A stretch of 64,000 nucleotides of DNA from Paenibacillus sp. AN1007 (GTDB lineage Bacteria > Bacillota > Bacilli > Paenibacillales > Paenibacillaceae). A model generated the notes under the pieces. That model saw only the letters and a program-made list of their open reading frames with translations, searched no databases and was not told where the DNA came from. Position numbers and translations under genes: made by a program. How positions within the stretch are numbered: position 1 is the first letter of the stretch; the number at the start of each line of letters is the position of its first letter. Positions 17,981 through 26,542 of this stretch are shown one piece after another. The stretch is from NCBI RefSeq assembly GCF_040702995.1, contig NZ_CP159992.1, positions 3,993,501 to 4,057,500 of the forward strand, written 5' to 3'.

Positions 17981-18721
17981 CTAAACCAGGATGTGTCCAT
18001 CCCGTGCCTCCGGTTTCCTCCACAACGCTGCCCACAAAATAGGCAGGCCAAAATAAGCATCATTCTGCCCCATCGCCTTCATTGGACGCAGCTCTACACA
18101 CTCGAATGTATCCTCCAGTAAATAACGAAGCTTCTCCTCCGTAAAAGCAAGACCGCCCCGCATCGACTTCTCGCGGTAAACTTCCCAATCGTCCATCACA
18201 TGTTCTGGTCCGCCTTGGTCGCCAAATCCCGGAGCAAAACAGGTCAGACCAAAATAACCTCCAGGCTTCAGCGCTTGATCAATCATGGCTATGTAAGGGA
18301 TTCGCTGATGCGGCAGCAGATGATGCAGACAGCCCGAATCGTAAACGAGATCATATTCCTGCTCCGGCGTTAGTTCAAACACCGATCGACACTCAAAATG
18401 CACATCCAGCTGTTCTTCGGCAGCCCGTTCCTTGGCCCATGCAATCGCAGTCTCTGACAGATCATAAGCCTCCACCTGATATCCCTGACGAGCCAAATAC
18501 AGCGCATTCCGGCCCGGTCCACATCCCATTTCCAGTGCTCTGCCTCCTCTTAGCAGACCCTTTTCCATACCAGCAACGAGATTTTCATCAGGCTTGTTAG
18601 GAAAGAAGGGAATGGGTCTGTCCCGATTTTCATAGAAAGGCTCCCAAAAATGTTTGGCTGATCTGAAATCCGCATCGAGCATATCATAGAGATCCTGAAC
18701 ACTTTTTATCGTTTTTTCCAA
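17981..18721 (-). CDS. class I SAM-dependent methyltransferase
   Basis: A 246-residue methyltransferase. Motif I is ALEMGCGPGRNALYLA near residues 62-77, followed by VEAYDLSETAIAWAKE and DLVYDSGCLHHLLPHQR. The N-terminal FWEPFYENRDRPIPFF and the C-terminal DAYFGLPILWAALWRK patterns are those of TehB-like/UbiE-like small-molecule methyltransferases in Bacilli. It begins with TTG after GGGAGG. It is 68 bp upstream of the SDR gene on the same strand and may be the first gene of the operon down to 15.7 kb. Substrate unknown. Confidence 0.85.
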   Translation of the reverse strand: MEKTIKSVQDLYDMLDADFRSAKHFWEPFYENRDRPIPFFPNKPDENLVAGMEKGLLRGGRALEMGCGPGRNALYLARQGYQVEAYDLSETAIAWAKERAAEEQLDVHFECRSVFELTPEQEYDLVYDSGCLHHLLPHQRIPYIAMIDQALKPGGYFGLTCFAPGFGDQGGPEHVMDDWEVYREKSMRGGLAFTEEKLRYLLEDTFECVELRPMKAMGQNDAYFGLPILWAALWRKPEARDGHILV

Positions 18722-18892
18722 AGGCCGAATCCTCCCGTTTCATCGCTATAGATGAATGTTTTTGACTGTCGTTTTTTAAGCCACTTTTCAAATCATCCAG
18801 CTTATTCAAGCTTACTCTATTATAACATTTTTACCCATTCATTCTCTATTTTTCATATGTATTTCCGCAAGGTTTTTATCCATTTCCCATAG

Positions 18893-18924
18893 AAAAAGCG
18901 GACGACATTTCATGTCGCCCGCTT
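18893..18924 (-). terminator. rho-independent terminator of the VOC gene
   Basis: A 13-bp stem (AAGCGGACGACAT against ATGTCGCCCGCTT, one G-T pair) with a 3-base loop, followed on the minus strand by TTTTT. It closes the VOC gene at 18986. The remaining AT-rich sequence up to 18721 holds no gene and probably carries the methyltransferase promoter. Confidence 0.85.
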
Positions 18925-18985
18925 GAGTCACAGCCGTAATATTACTGCTGCATAATTGAACCAATATTTATTTTCAGGCCTGCAT

Positions 18986-19369
18986 TCAGGCCCTGCGTTC
19001 CATCACGGCAAAGTAGTTCTTCTCATTGTCTGCAAAGTTAAAAACACGGCCTGTTGGCATCTCTACGATCTCTCCAACCGTTACATGTTTAGCAGCCAAA
19101 TCGGCATATAACCGATCGAGGTCATCTGTGAAAAACATTAGCGAAGGTGTGCCCAGATTTACCCCCTGTGACATCCGTGCCACAACCTCTTTATCATGCA
19201 AAATGATACTTGTCTGTGAATCTTTCGCAGGTGCGATCTCAATCCACCGCATGCCTTCATCCAGGATGACCTCATCGACGATATGAAATCCAGCCACTTC
19301 CGTCCAGAAAGCCAGTGATTCATCCTGGTTATTGACGTACAGCATAATCTGGCCTACTCTGCTAAACAT
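18986..19369 (-). CDS. VOC-family (glyoxalase/bleomycin-resistance fold) protein
   Basis: A 127-residue metal-binding-fold protein with two beta-alpha-beta-beta-beta halves: VGQIMLYVNNQDESLAFWTE at the start and LMFFTDDLDRLYADLAAK in the second half, ending FADNEKNYFAVMER. This order is typical of single-chain VOC proteins that dimerise and either bind a drug or act on small metabolites. Monocistronic, with its own terminator. Function beyond the fold cannot be told. Confidence 0.85.
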   Translation of the reverse strand: MFSRVGQIMLYVNNQDESLAFWTEVAGFHIVDEVILDEGMRWIEIAPAKDSQTSIILHDKEVVARMSQGVNLGTPSLMFFTDDLDRLYADLAAKHVTVGEIVEMPTGRVFNFADNEKNYFAVMERRA

Positions 19370-19520
19370 GCTTTCACCACTCCTCTAATCAAGTCATCTC
19401 CGCATACATCTATTGTAGATTGCCACAGATTCCCGTTGAGTATAACACGCAGCCGCTGCTGCAGGACAAACATTTATTTTAGAGAAGTTGAATCGAACTT
19501 TTATCCCTGCGTACCGTACT

Positions 19521-20051
19521 TTAAAGCTTGATGTTCTGCGCCTGCCCCAGCTTTTTGGTCAAATACAGGACAACATCATCGTCGATCACCGTCTCTTCAC
19601 CCGGCTGAAGGTAATGATCGCTCTTGTAAACGCCCCGCCCGTCTGGAACATATCCACGTAGAGCATATAAAACTTGAGCATTTCCATAATCCGCATATAT
19701 CCCTACGCCAAGACCTGCCGTATTCGAGCGTTCCATCGCGACTGTCTCTGCGTGATCCATCAGTCTGGAACCAATCCCCCGTCGCCGGAACTTCATCAGC
19801 ACATTAAAGTCACTGATCTCGGGAATACCTTGTTCTTGAAACGAAGGGTAGTCTGATGTCCAGATCACATTGACGTAACCGGCAAACTGCCCGTCCAGTT
19901 CGGCAATCAAGGTTATGCGCGCTCCCTGCTGCTGTTCTTCCCAATAACGTTCATATAGTTCTGACGGTTTGTACCACCCCTGCTCCTGAAACGCCTGTGA
20001 GATGACCTGCGCGTCCTGCTTGTCCAAATGGCGAATATGTATCGTGTTCAT
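19521..20051 (-). CDS. GNAT-family N-acetyltransferase
   Basis: A 176-residue acetyltransferase. Motif A is NVLMKFRRRGIGSRLMDHAE, followed by AGLGVGIYADYGNAQVLYAL; the central VNVIWTSDYPSF strand and the tail VVLYLTKKL are common in Bacillus GNATs annotated only by fold. It begins 12 bp after the BstA-like gene, so the two form an operon. Substrate unknown. Confidence 0.85.
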   Translation of the reverse strand: MNTIHIRHLDKQDAQVISQAFQEQGWYKPSELYERYWEEQQQGARITLIAELDGQFAGYVNVIWTSDYPSFQEQGIPEISDFNVLMKFRRRGIGSRLMDHAETVAMERSNTAGLGVGIYADYGNAQVLYALRGYVPDGRGVYKSDHYLQPGEETVIDDDVVLYLTKKLGQAQNIKL

Positions 20052-20063
20052 AGTGTTCTCCTC

Positions 20064-20588
20064 TCAAATACCCAGTCGATTTCGAAGCGACATGATCTGC
20101 GCTGTATGATGCTGCCCGTGCCAGGCATACAGTCCCAAACAATGATCCAGTCTCATCGTTTCCTTCGAAGCAGGGTGATAGAACCGTCTGGCGTAATCAC
20201 CATCCGATAATGTGTGCAGCAGCGCCGTCCAGCGATGGTGCAGCGCGTTCAGCAGCTGCAGTGACACCTCGATATCCAGCGCTCTGGAGTCACTCAGCTC
20301 TGCCCAGCGTTCTTCGTAATAAGGCCGAATCTCAGGTGTATCCTCCGTCAGGGCAAGCTTAAAGCGAATGACACTGTTCATATGACTGTCTGCCATGTGG
20401 TGAATAACCTGCTGCAGCATCCATCCGCCTTCCCGGTATGGCAGGCGTAACTGCTCTTCACTCAGACCTTGAACTGCTTCCCTCGCTTGAGTCGGCAGTT
20501 CGGCAATATCCTGAATCCACTGCTTCCTGTGAGCCTGTGTCACCTCACCTGTATGTGCAAACTGTCCAATTGGATATCTCAAGTCCAC
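20064..20588 (-). CDS. DinB-like protein, YfiT/BstA-type putative bacillithiol transferase
   Basis: A 174-residue four-helix-bundle protein. The metal-binding histidines stand in the usual places: VIHHMADSHM near residues 62-70 and WHGQHHTAQI near 156-165. Length and motif spacing match the YfiT group, whose member BstA adds bacillithiol to electrophiles in Firmicutes. GTG start after GGGGGG. It lies 45 bp after the AAC(6')-like gene and 12 bp before a GNAT, a small detoxification-type cluster. Earlier annotations of the family as metal hydrolase are also possible. Confidence 0.85.
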   Translation of the reverse strand: MDLRYPIGQFAHTGEVTQAHRKQWIQDIAELPTQAREAVQGLSEEQLRLPYREGGWMLQQVIHHMADSHMNSVIRFKLALTEDTPEIRPYYEERWAELSDSRALDIEVSLQLLNALHHRWTALLHTLSDGDYARRFYHPASKETMRLDHCLGLYAWHGQHHTAQIMSLRNRLGI

Positions 20589-20633
20589 TGCAAGCCCCCC
20601 TTTATAATCTCAGCATCGTGACCCGTTTGCATT

Positions 20634-21188
20634 TTATGCTGACGAGCACACTCCATACTCCATAAGCCAGCAATCTCTCATCTGCCCTTCGTGCAGCTCA
20701 TGCTGCGGCAGTCGTTTAACTCGTCTGAAGCCGCACTTCTCATAACAGGCTAACGCACGTTCGTTCCAGGCTTGAGGGTCCATGACGATTTTCCGGGCGT
20801 GCCTCTCATAGGTTAAGTACGATTTCATGGACTGGACTAATTGTGTACCTATGCCTCTATTCCAGCAATCCGTCTCACCAATAAACTGATCGGTTCCATA
20901 GATGATTTCATCGCTGTCTGTGTAACCGTATGCAGCTCGTTCCTCCGGCTCCAGTTCATAGAATTGAATGTATCCGATCGGTCGTCCGCCATACTCCACG
21001 ATACACCGCGAAGCTTCATCTTCCTGATGATAAAAATGTGCTCTTACCTGCTCCAGATCATGCGGCTGATCCCGTCCTTCGTAGTACTGCAGTACCTCCG
21101 GGTCAGACAACCATCTAACCAGGATTAACTCATCCTCCGGCTCCAGCAAACGAACTGTGATTTCTTCCGTCTGATATACGTTCTTCAC
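20634..21188 (-). CDS. AAC(6')-like GNAT acetyltransferase, possible aminoglycoside modification
   Basis: A 184-residue protein of the RimJ/AAC(6') GNAT branch: VRLLEPEDELILVRWLSDPE at the start, IGYIQFYEL, then the signature GTDQFIGETDCWNRGIGTQL, and KIVMDPQAWNERALACYEKC followed by GF. The same pattern (IGxGxGTxLV, then DPxxxNxRAxxCYEKxGF) marks aminoglycoside 6'-N-acetyltransferases such as AAC(6')-Ib. GTG start after GGAGGG. Chromosomal setting, no mobile element nearby. Sequence alone cannot show whether it gives resistance or acetylates another metabolite. Confidence 0.75.
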   Translation of the reverse strand: MKNVYQTEEITVRLLEPEDELILVRWLSDPEVLQYYEGRDQPHDLEQVRAHFYHQEDEASRCIVEYGGRPIGYIQFYELEPEERAAYGYTDSDEIIYGTDQFIGETDCWNRGIGTQLVQSMKSYLTYERHARKIVMDPQAWNERALACYEKCGFRRVKRLPQHELHEGQMRDCWLMEYGVCSSA

Positions 21189-21321
21189 CTCGTTCCCTCC
21201 TTCACGATATCCAGCTTCTGACCCGCTGCCCAGCTCAAATTTTTAACTGATAATTGTCTAACAAAATCAGCCATACTTCTACTATCCTCTGATATTAAGT
21301 CCACTCCAACCGTGTTTGACA

Positions 21322-21796
21322 TCATCTTTTTTGCGTATTCTGTACTCCTGGCTGTTTATCAATACTCCTGCGCAGTATATCCTCTTGAGTTAAAGACTTG
21401 GTCAACTGATCTAACTCGGGAGAGGCTATCCAATCGCTGTAGGTTTCAGGTCCATGCTTGATCGTATGAATTACACTATGAGCTGACATATATATTATGT
21501 TTAGTACCTGGCTCAACAACGACAAGCTCTCCTTCCTTCATGATCTCGATAGTCGGTAACTGCTTTTCTCCTAAACTGGCATAAGCAATCCATCCGCTTT
21601 GGACTACATAGAACTCTGTTACGTTGACATGCATATGGCTATTCTGCCAACCGCCACGAGATGATGCTGCTGTTCTGCAATAATAACTACCATCAGATGC
21701 TGTCATTTTTACTTTTGTATCACCATTGTCCATTTGTTCGATACTGGTTGTTATCTTCTCATCATTAAGGTCGATGGTATCATTTCTTCCATTCAT
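21322..21796 (-). pseudogene. cupin-fold protein gene, frameshifted in an AT repeat
   Basis: The first 101 codons encode a cupin (SHMHVNVTEFYVVQSGWIAY, then EGELVVVEPGTKHNIY) and then hit TAG. In another frame the missing end continues without a break: IYMSAHSVIHTIKHGPETYSDW and on to a TGA at 21322. The two frames meet at an (AT)4 run (21488-21495); two more bases there would restore one reading frame of about 158 residues. The cupin metal-site histidines (HMH, KH, and the restored SVIHTIKHG) are split between frames. Either a real inactivation, a slippage-switchable gene, or a sequencing error. It follows the methyltransferase gene at 21810 by 13 bp. Confidence 0.75.
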
Positions 21797-21809
21797 CCTC
21801 TGAACCCCT

Positions 21810-22487
21810 TTACACTTTTACAGCTCTCCAGATAAATTTATGTTCTTGAACCGTTATTTTTCCGCCCAAAGTATGTTCTTTTGTTTTGGCCTGCAGCAGT
21901 TCGCGGTATTCAGGCTGTGTGTAGTCCGGGCTGCCCGGAATATCCGCAAGGAAGAGCGCAAACTCGGTCTCGTCAGGAAAAACCATGCATGCGTCGCGAT
22001 ACTCTTCAATCTCAATTTGCTCGTATCGGTTGCGCTCCAGTCGCTCCCGAACTTTGGTAACATCCGTATGAATCCCAAACAGTACGCCTCCCGGAGGAAG
22101 AAGTCTGCCGTACTCAATAATGGATGTGGGACCTCTTCGATTGTAGATCAAGTCAAACTGCTCATCCTGAAAAGGGAGTTCTTCTTTCGTCGCTGCACAG
22201 ACGAAATTTACATTTTGTACTGTACTGGATTCGAGCCCCTGCTGCGCAATCCGGATCATCTCTTTGGAATTATCGAATCCAATAATATGAGAAGCGTATG
22301 CTGCCATTTTAAGCGTAAAATCACCATGACCACACCCAGCATCCATCACGGATGTATAAGCAGGAAGCATGCGGATCAACCGTTCTTCGAAGATCTCCTC
22401 CGCTGACTTCCCTTCCCATATATACCGCGCCCGACCTCTATATCCCCCATTGCGGCGTGCGATCATATCGTACCACTCCATGCTCAT
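21810..22487 (-). CDS. class I SAM-dependent methyltransferase
   Basis: About 225 residues. Motif I is VMDAGCGHGDFTLKMA, followed by IIGFDNSKEMIRIAQQ and LPFQDEQFDLIYNRRG, the normal order for class I methyltransferases. A further motif, LPPGGVLFGIHTDV, marks the strand after motif III. The start is taken at 22487, six bases after AGGAGG; longer in-frame starts lie on or upstream of that site. It is divergent from spo0M and is followed by the broken cupin gene. Substrate unknown. Confidence 0.85.
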   Translation of the reverse strand: MSMEWYDMIARRNGGYRGRARYIWEGKSAEEIFEERLIRMLPAYTSVMDAGCGHGDFTLKMAAYASHIIGFDNSKEMIRIAQQGLESSTVQNVNFVCAATKEELPFQDEQFDLIYNRRGPTSIIEYGRLLPPGGVLFGIHTDVTKVRERLERNRYEQIEIEEYRDACMVFPDETEFALFLADIPGSPDYTQPEYRELLQAKTKEHTLGGKITVQEHKFIWRAVKV

Positions 22488-22568
22488 AGACATCCTCCTG
22501 ACTGCTATTTTTATCTTCCGTATCAATATTCGACAAAATCCTGCTGTTCCCCCTTTTTTTTCAAAAAT

Positions 22569-22595
22569 TGAAACGCATGGATTCCAACGTCCGTA
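22569..22595 (+). promoter_or_regulatory. ECF-sigma-type promoter before spo0M
   Basis: TGAAAC (22569-22574) and CGTA (22592-22595) with a 17-bp spacer match the -35 and -10 of SigW-type ECF promoters (consensus spacer 16-17). The start point would be about 50 bases before the spo0M ATG. B. subtilis spo0M has been listed among ECF (SigW) targets, which supports the reading. Confidence 0.6.
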
Positions 22596-22653
22596 TTATG
22601 CTCGAAGTCGTTTCTCTTTTAATTAAAATCCATGGAATTCGGGGGTCACTAAC

Positions 22654-23427
22654 ATGTCATTTTTCAAGAAAATGTTAGCCAGTGTTGGTGTAGGTGCAGC
22701 GAAGGTAAATACGGAATTACATACGACAGAAGTCATGCCAGGTGGAACTCTTTCAGGAATGGTTTATATCGAGGGCGGAGATGTAGAGCAGCAGGTTGAT
22801 CGGATCTATCTGCTGCTTAAAACGCATTACATTCGGGAGAGTAACGACCGCAAAGTGCAGGAGACGGCTGTTGTTGCCAAATATGTGCTGACGGATGGAT
22901 TCGTCTTACAGCCTGGTGCCAAGCTGGAGAAAAGCTTTCAATTCGATCTGCCGCATAATCTGCCGATTACACTTCGCCGTGCGGAAGTCTGGGTTGAGAC
23001 AGGGCTGGATATCTCCAGCGCAGTGGATCCTTCAGATCGGGACCGTTTACATGTCGTGCCTTCCAGAGAGATGAAAATCGTGCTGGATGCCATCGATTTG
23101 CTGGGCTTCAAGCTTCGTGAAGTGACTAATGACTATGCACCAAGGCTTGGAGGTAATCTGCCATTTGTACAGGAGTTTGAATTTGTGCCGACCAGCAAGT
23201 TCCGCGGATATCTGGACGAACTCGAAGTTCTCTTTTATCCCATGGGAGATTCCCTGGAGCTGCTGCTGCAGATCGACCGCCGTGCACGCGGACTTGGCGG
23301 AATGCTGTCTGAAGCCATGGGTACGGACGAAACCTATGTGCGCCTGCAGCTGCACGAGAGACATCTGGAGCGCGGTGTACGCTCTGTGGCGCAGGGTCTG
23401 GAAGAAGTTATTTCAGAGCATATTTAA
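22654..23427 (+). CDS. spo0M: Spo0M, sporulation-control protein
   Basis: A 257-residue soluble protein with the arrestin-like double beta-sandwich of Spo0M: MSFFKKMLASVGVGAAKVNT at the start, MPGGTLSGMVYIEGGDVEQQ, and the conserved DLLGFKLREV. In B. subtilis Spo0M influences sporulation and cell-wall or septum events; deletion lowers sporulation. Length matches the family. It stands alone on the plus strand with its own ECF-type promoter and a terminator downstream. The C-terminal part (LGGMLSEAMGTDETYVRLQL) is also typical. Confidence 0.92.
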   Translation: MSFFKKMLASVGVGAAKVNTELHTTEVMPGGTLSGMVYIEGGDVEQQVDRIYLLLKTHYIRESNDRKVQETAVVAKYVLTDGFVLQPGAKLEKSFQFDLPHNLPITLRRAEVWVETGLDISSAVDPSDRDRLHVVPSREMKIVLDAIDLLGFKLREVTNDYAPRLGGNLPFVQEFEFVPTSKFRGYLDELEVLFYPMGDSLELLLQIDRRARGLGGMLSEAMGTDETYVRLQLHERHLERGVRSVAQGLEEVISEHI

Positions 23428-23512
23428 TAGAGGACTTAATACCAGTCTCTACTCATTACGTACTCAGAACTCATACACGTGGACCTGCGCGGATTAAGCA
23501 ATACCCATAAAG

Positions 23513-23555
23513 AAACCCTTGTCAGCCGGATCTGATGACAAGGGTTTACTTTATT
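23513..23555 (+). terminator. rho-independent terminator of spo0M
   Basis: A 12-bp perfect stem, AAACCCTTGTCA against TGACAAGGGTTT, followed by TACTTTATT. It separates spo0M from the convergent small membrane-protein gene and could act for both strands. Confidence 0.8.
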
Positions 23556-23595
23556 CGTATTCATAGTGCAGCAGTATTTATCGTCGCCATGAGAA

Positions 23596-23874
23596 TCACT
23601 TTCTTTTCCCGATAAAATAAGAACGAATGACGTAGTATCCCGCAGTAAACAGCATGATCATGCCAATCCCTACAACAATCGTAGAACCACCGGCACTTGT
23701 CACACTTCCAAACTCTACTTTCGATGGTGCGCCAGAGGTATGCAGCTGCTGCAGCTCAGGAACATGCTTCATGGTTAGAAACATCCCCTCCACAACGTTC
23801 CAGCCCACCAGGATCAGTAAGAAAACAAGGGCAACAATCAGCGACTCCATCCCTACACGTTTGTTCATACGCAT
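23596..23874 (-). CDS. small two-helix membrane protein, unknown
   Basis: A 92-residue protein I do not recognise. Two membrane segments (about residues 10-30 and 64-84) flank a short polar outside loop, and the tail is basic (SYFIGKRK). GAGGAG lies before the start. It is 21 bp after the DUF4375 gene on the same strand and probably co-transcribed with it. No catalytic motif is visible. Confidence 0.6.
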   Translation of the reverse strand: MRMNKRVGMESLIVALVFLLILVGWNVVEGMFLTMKHVPELQQLHTSGAPSKVEFGSVTSAGGSTIVVGIGMIMLFTAGYYVIRSYFIGKRK

Positions 23875-23895
23875 TCATTCTCCTCCTCAGCTTGT

Positions 23896-24462
23896 CTACG
23901 ATAACAAATGCTCCAGCTGCTGCTTCAGTTGAGCTTTATGCTCATCTGCATATTGATACAGCAGGTCGAAACTTTCTTCATTGTCCGTTTGAAAACTAAG
24001 AGAATCCGCTTCCCGCTCCACCTGCTGCAGCACTTCATGAATCTGAGGTCCATGTGTCTGCAAGCTTGTCGTGATGTCATGTTCGGACAGGCGCTCCACA
24101 TGCTCTCTTAATTGTCCTACGGTAACACCCTGATCTGACAGCAGCTGACCCACTTTTTGCAGAATCGCCGCATCCGCATTATCACCAATCCGTACCAATG
24201 CTTCAATCGTTTCGTCCATATATTGTCCGCTGGCATTTTCCAGAAATCCGGTCATTCCATTCATCGACAGCTCGGTATCCAGGTCAATAATCAGTATAAT
24301 ATCCCGTAATACTGCGGGCAGCTCGGTGACTCGTTCCCGAATGGAAGCAAATTCAGCACGGTACATATCCATTGCGATACTGCCCACAATCTCTTCACCA
24401 GACATTCCGTCTATGTGTGCTGGCGGCAGCAGCTCTGCCAGTTCTTTCTGTAACTTGTTCAT
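23896..24462 (-). CDS. DUF4375 (DMP19-like) protein
   Basis: A 188-residue, helix-rich, acidic cytoplasmic protein. The central segment DLDTELSMNGMTGFLENASG followed by QYMDETIEALVRIGDNADAA matches the DMP19/DUF4375 pattern of a glycine-containing turn and an asparagine-x-x-glycine before an amphipathic helix. Members of this family are often encoded beside toxins or in stress loci, but no function is established. GGAGG lies seven bases before the ATG. A small membrane protein gene follows. Confidence 0.7.
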   Translation of the reverse strand: MNKLQKELAELLPPAHIDGMSGEEIVGSIAMDMYRAEFASIRERVTELPAVLRDIILIIDLDTELSMNGMTGFLENASGQYMDETIEALVRIGDNADAAILQKVGQLLSDQGVTVGQLREHVERLSEHDITTSLQTHGPQIHEVLQQVEREADSLSFQTDNEESFDLLYQYADEHKAQLKQQLEHLLS

Positions 24463-24707
24463 TTCACTTGTCCTCCTGTATCTCTCTGTCCCAACCTATG
24501 CCGACACGCCCTCCTATCATAACAGAATAAGCTGTATAAGCTGAAATGCATTGGTATAGAAAGACGAAAAGATCACATCATTACAGAGCAGTTCTAACAA
24601 CACCTTGAGGGATCCGATTTGCTGCCATCCTGTTCAGGCTATCCCGTTAGTAATTATGGATTATACTGTTTTTCTCGTTGGAAGCTTTCCTGTCTGAACA
24701 AGGGTTT

Positions 24708-25379
24708 CTATAATATATCTCTTAATTCACGGAGCTCCTGAATGGTATGTATCGGTGCTGCCTCAATCCCCTCGGGCCAAGGCTGATTTACCTTGATCCA
24801 GATCGTACTCATCCCCGCCTTCGCAGCCCCCTGTATATCGTTCACTGGGTGATCACCAATGTAGAGGCACTGCTTAGGCTCCAGCCCAAAATAATCGAGA
24901 GCCATCTGAAATATGCGTGAATCTGGCTTTTTCACACCTGCTTCTTCCGATACAATGATATGATCGTAGTCCTCCCGAATCCCGAGCTGATCTATTTTCC
25001 CATGCTGGATATCCGTCTGACCATTCGTGATTAAACCGATTGAATATTTGCCTTTCAGATACTGGACTACTTCCCGCGCCTCGTCCATCAGCACCGAATT
25101 CAGTACATATTCCCTGCTGTAAAACGTCATGAGTTCCTCATGCGGCGGCTTCTCGTTCCAAGGCAATTCCTGCAGCAGTTCGTTGAACAGCATTGTTTTA
25201 TACTTGTATCCATCTTCATCAAGCTCAATGATCCGCTGCTGTATATGTTCAGTAGACTCCAGGTGTCCAAAATACGTATCGATCAGACTTTGGGTAAAAC
25301 CTTCAAACGTTTTGGTCCGATTCAAAATGGTATTGTCCAAGTCAAAAATGACTGCTTTAATATGATCCATATGACTCAT
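24708..25379 (-). CDS. HAD-superfamily phosphatase, YfnB/YjjG type
   Basis: A 223-residue HAD hydrolase. Motif I IKAVIFDLDNTILNR, motif II SIGLITNGQTD, motif III with lysine VKKPDSRIF, and motif IV CLYIGDHPVNDIQGAAKAG are complete, so the enzyme should be active. The helical cap inserted after motif I and the overall length fit the YfnB/YjjG group, which includes pyrimidine 5'-nucleotidases acting on non-canonical nucleotides. The start at 25379 has GGGGGAC before it. The roughly 245 bp between this gene and the next one upstream of it hold no further gene that I can see. Confidence 0.88.
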   Translation of the reverse strand: MSHMDHIKAVIFDLDNTILNRTKTFEGFTQSLIDTYFGHLESTEHIQQRIIELDEDGYKYKTMLFNELLQELPWNEKPPHEELMTFYSREYVLNSVLMDEAREVVQYLKGKYSIGLITNGQTDIQHGKIDQLGIREDYDHIIVSEEAGVKKPDSRIFQMALDYFGLEPKQCLYIGDHPVNDIQGAAKAGMSTIWIKVNQPWPEGIEAAPIHTIQELRELRDIL

Positions 25380-25436
25380 GCTGATTGTCCCCCAATTCTG
25401 CAGTTCCCACCTTCTAATGGATATGAATGTTCAACG

Positions 25437-25610
25437 TTATTTTTTCTTTTTATGATAATGATAACCGGTGCAGAGACCTTTTTTAATCGATTTGGCGGAG
25501 CACTTGTGCCCGCCGCTCTTATCCAGACGACCAGGATGGGCATACGCTGCGGATGAAACACCAACGAGCATAATCAGAGACAGCAAAATAATAAAACCTT
25601 TTTTCTTCAT
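25437..25610 (-). CDS. secreted YHYH-motif small protein
   Basis: A 57-residue protein: a signal peptide (KKKGFIILLSLIMLVGVSSA, cut after AYA), then a mature part of about 35 residues with HPGRLDKSGGHKC and the sequence TGYHYHKKKK at the end. This is the YHYH-domain type of small secreted proteins of Bacilli, function unknown. The two cysteines (HKC and GLC) could form a disulfide or, with histidines, bind metal. An alternative ATG three codons upstream (25619) is equally close to the ribosome site. Confidence 0.8.
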   Translation of the reverse strand: MKKKGFIILLSLIMLVGVSSAAYAHPGRLDKSGGHKCSAKSIKKGLCTGYHYHKKKK

Positions 25611-25714
25611 ACCATTCACCCTTCTTTCCCCCTATGCTTTAGGGTTTGTCACTACAACTCATTTTACATAAAACGCCACAATCTGGATATCCTTTATTTC
25701 CAACTTATGTCCCT

Positions 25715-26491
25715 TTATATAAGCTTAAAGTGCTTTAATGCATGACTTACCCCGTCTTCACTTGCTTTCAGCGTAACATAGTCCGCACATTGCTTGACTC
25801 GCTCACTTCCGTTCCCCATAGCAACACCGACTCCTGCATACGTCAAAAGGTCAATATCATTCTCTCCGTCACCAAAGGCCATCGTATCCTCTCTGCGGAT
25901 TTGGAGATATGTCAGGACTGTCTGTGCTGCTGCAGATTTACTCACTTCACCTGCTTCAAGTACATTGCATACATAGGGATGGAATCTTACCAACCGCAAG
26001 GAAGGAAATTGTTCTTTATACCTGTCTGTTTCGGCTTCATTGGCGTAAAGGCACATACAGTATATATCTTCACCCAGCGTCATCGTCTGCTGCGGGTACT
26101 CCATTAACCCAAGTGTCTCCCGCAGGGCCTCCGTCACACGGTGATCGGTTCTACATGCTCCATTCATGCCAAAAGCTTCGGTAAAATAGGAAACCGCATG
26201 GCCCTGGGAGGCAGCGAAATCGCTAAACGCTCGGAGCGTCGATGGAGACAGAATGGATGAATGGATCTTCTCGCCTTTACAGGTTATAAGAGCCCCATTA
26301 GCCGAAATAATAGTTTCAATATCGAGATGACTGAACTCTTCACACAGCTGATGCGGTCTGCCCGTGACAAGAATACTATGAATTCCTTTTCGAGCCAGTT
26401 CGCGTATGCATGATTCCGTACCCCGGGAGAGGCTTCGATCTTTTTCACTGAGCAGCGTACCGTCCACATCAAAAAATACAGCTTTAATCAC
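25715..26491 (-). CDS. Cof-type HAD-IIB phosphatase
   Basis: About 258 residues. Motif I AVFFDVDGTLLSEKDRSLSR, motif II ILVTGRPHQL, and the C-terminal AFGDGENDIDLLTYAGVGVA followed by MGNGSERVKQCADYVT are the full set for Cof-type sugar-phosphate or cofactor phosphatases (HAD class IIB, cap type C2). The GTG at 26491 is preferred, nine bases after AAGGAGG; a TTG three codons upstream lies directly on that site. Monocistronic. Substrate unknown. Confidence 0.9.
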   Translation of the reverse strand: MIKAVFFDVDGTLLSEKDRSLSRGTESCIRELARKGIHSILVTGRPHQLCEEFSHLDIETIISANGALITCKGEKIHSSILSPSTLRAFSDFAASQGHAVSYFTEAFGMNGACRTDHRVTEALRETLGLMEYPQQTMTLGEDIYCMCLYANEAETDRYKEQFPSLRLVRFHPYVCNVLEAGEVSKSAAAQTVLTYLQIRREDTMAFGDGENDIDLLTYAGVGVAMGNGSERVKQCADYVTLKASEDGVSHALKHFKLI

Positions 26492-26542
26492 AACACACAA
26501 CCTCCTTGGCTGCGAATCATTGGTTGGTCAAAATAAAGAATA

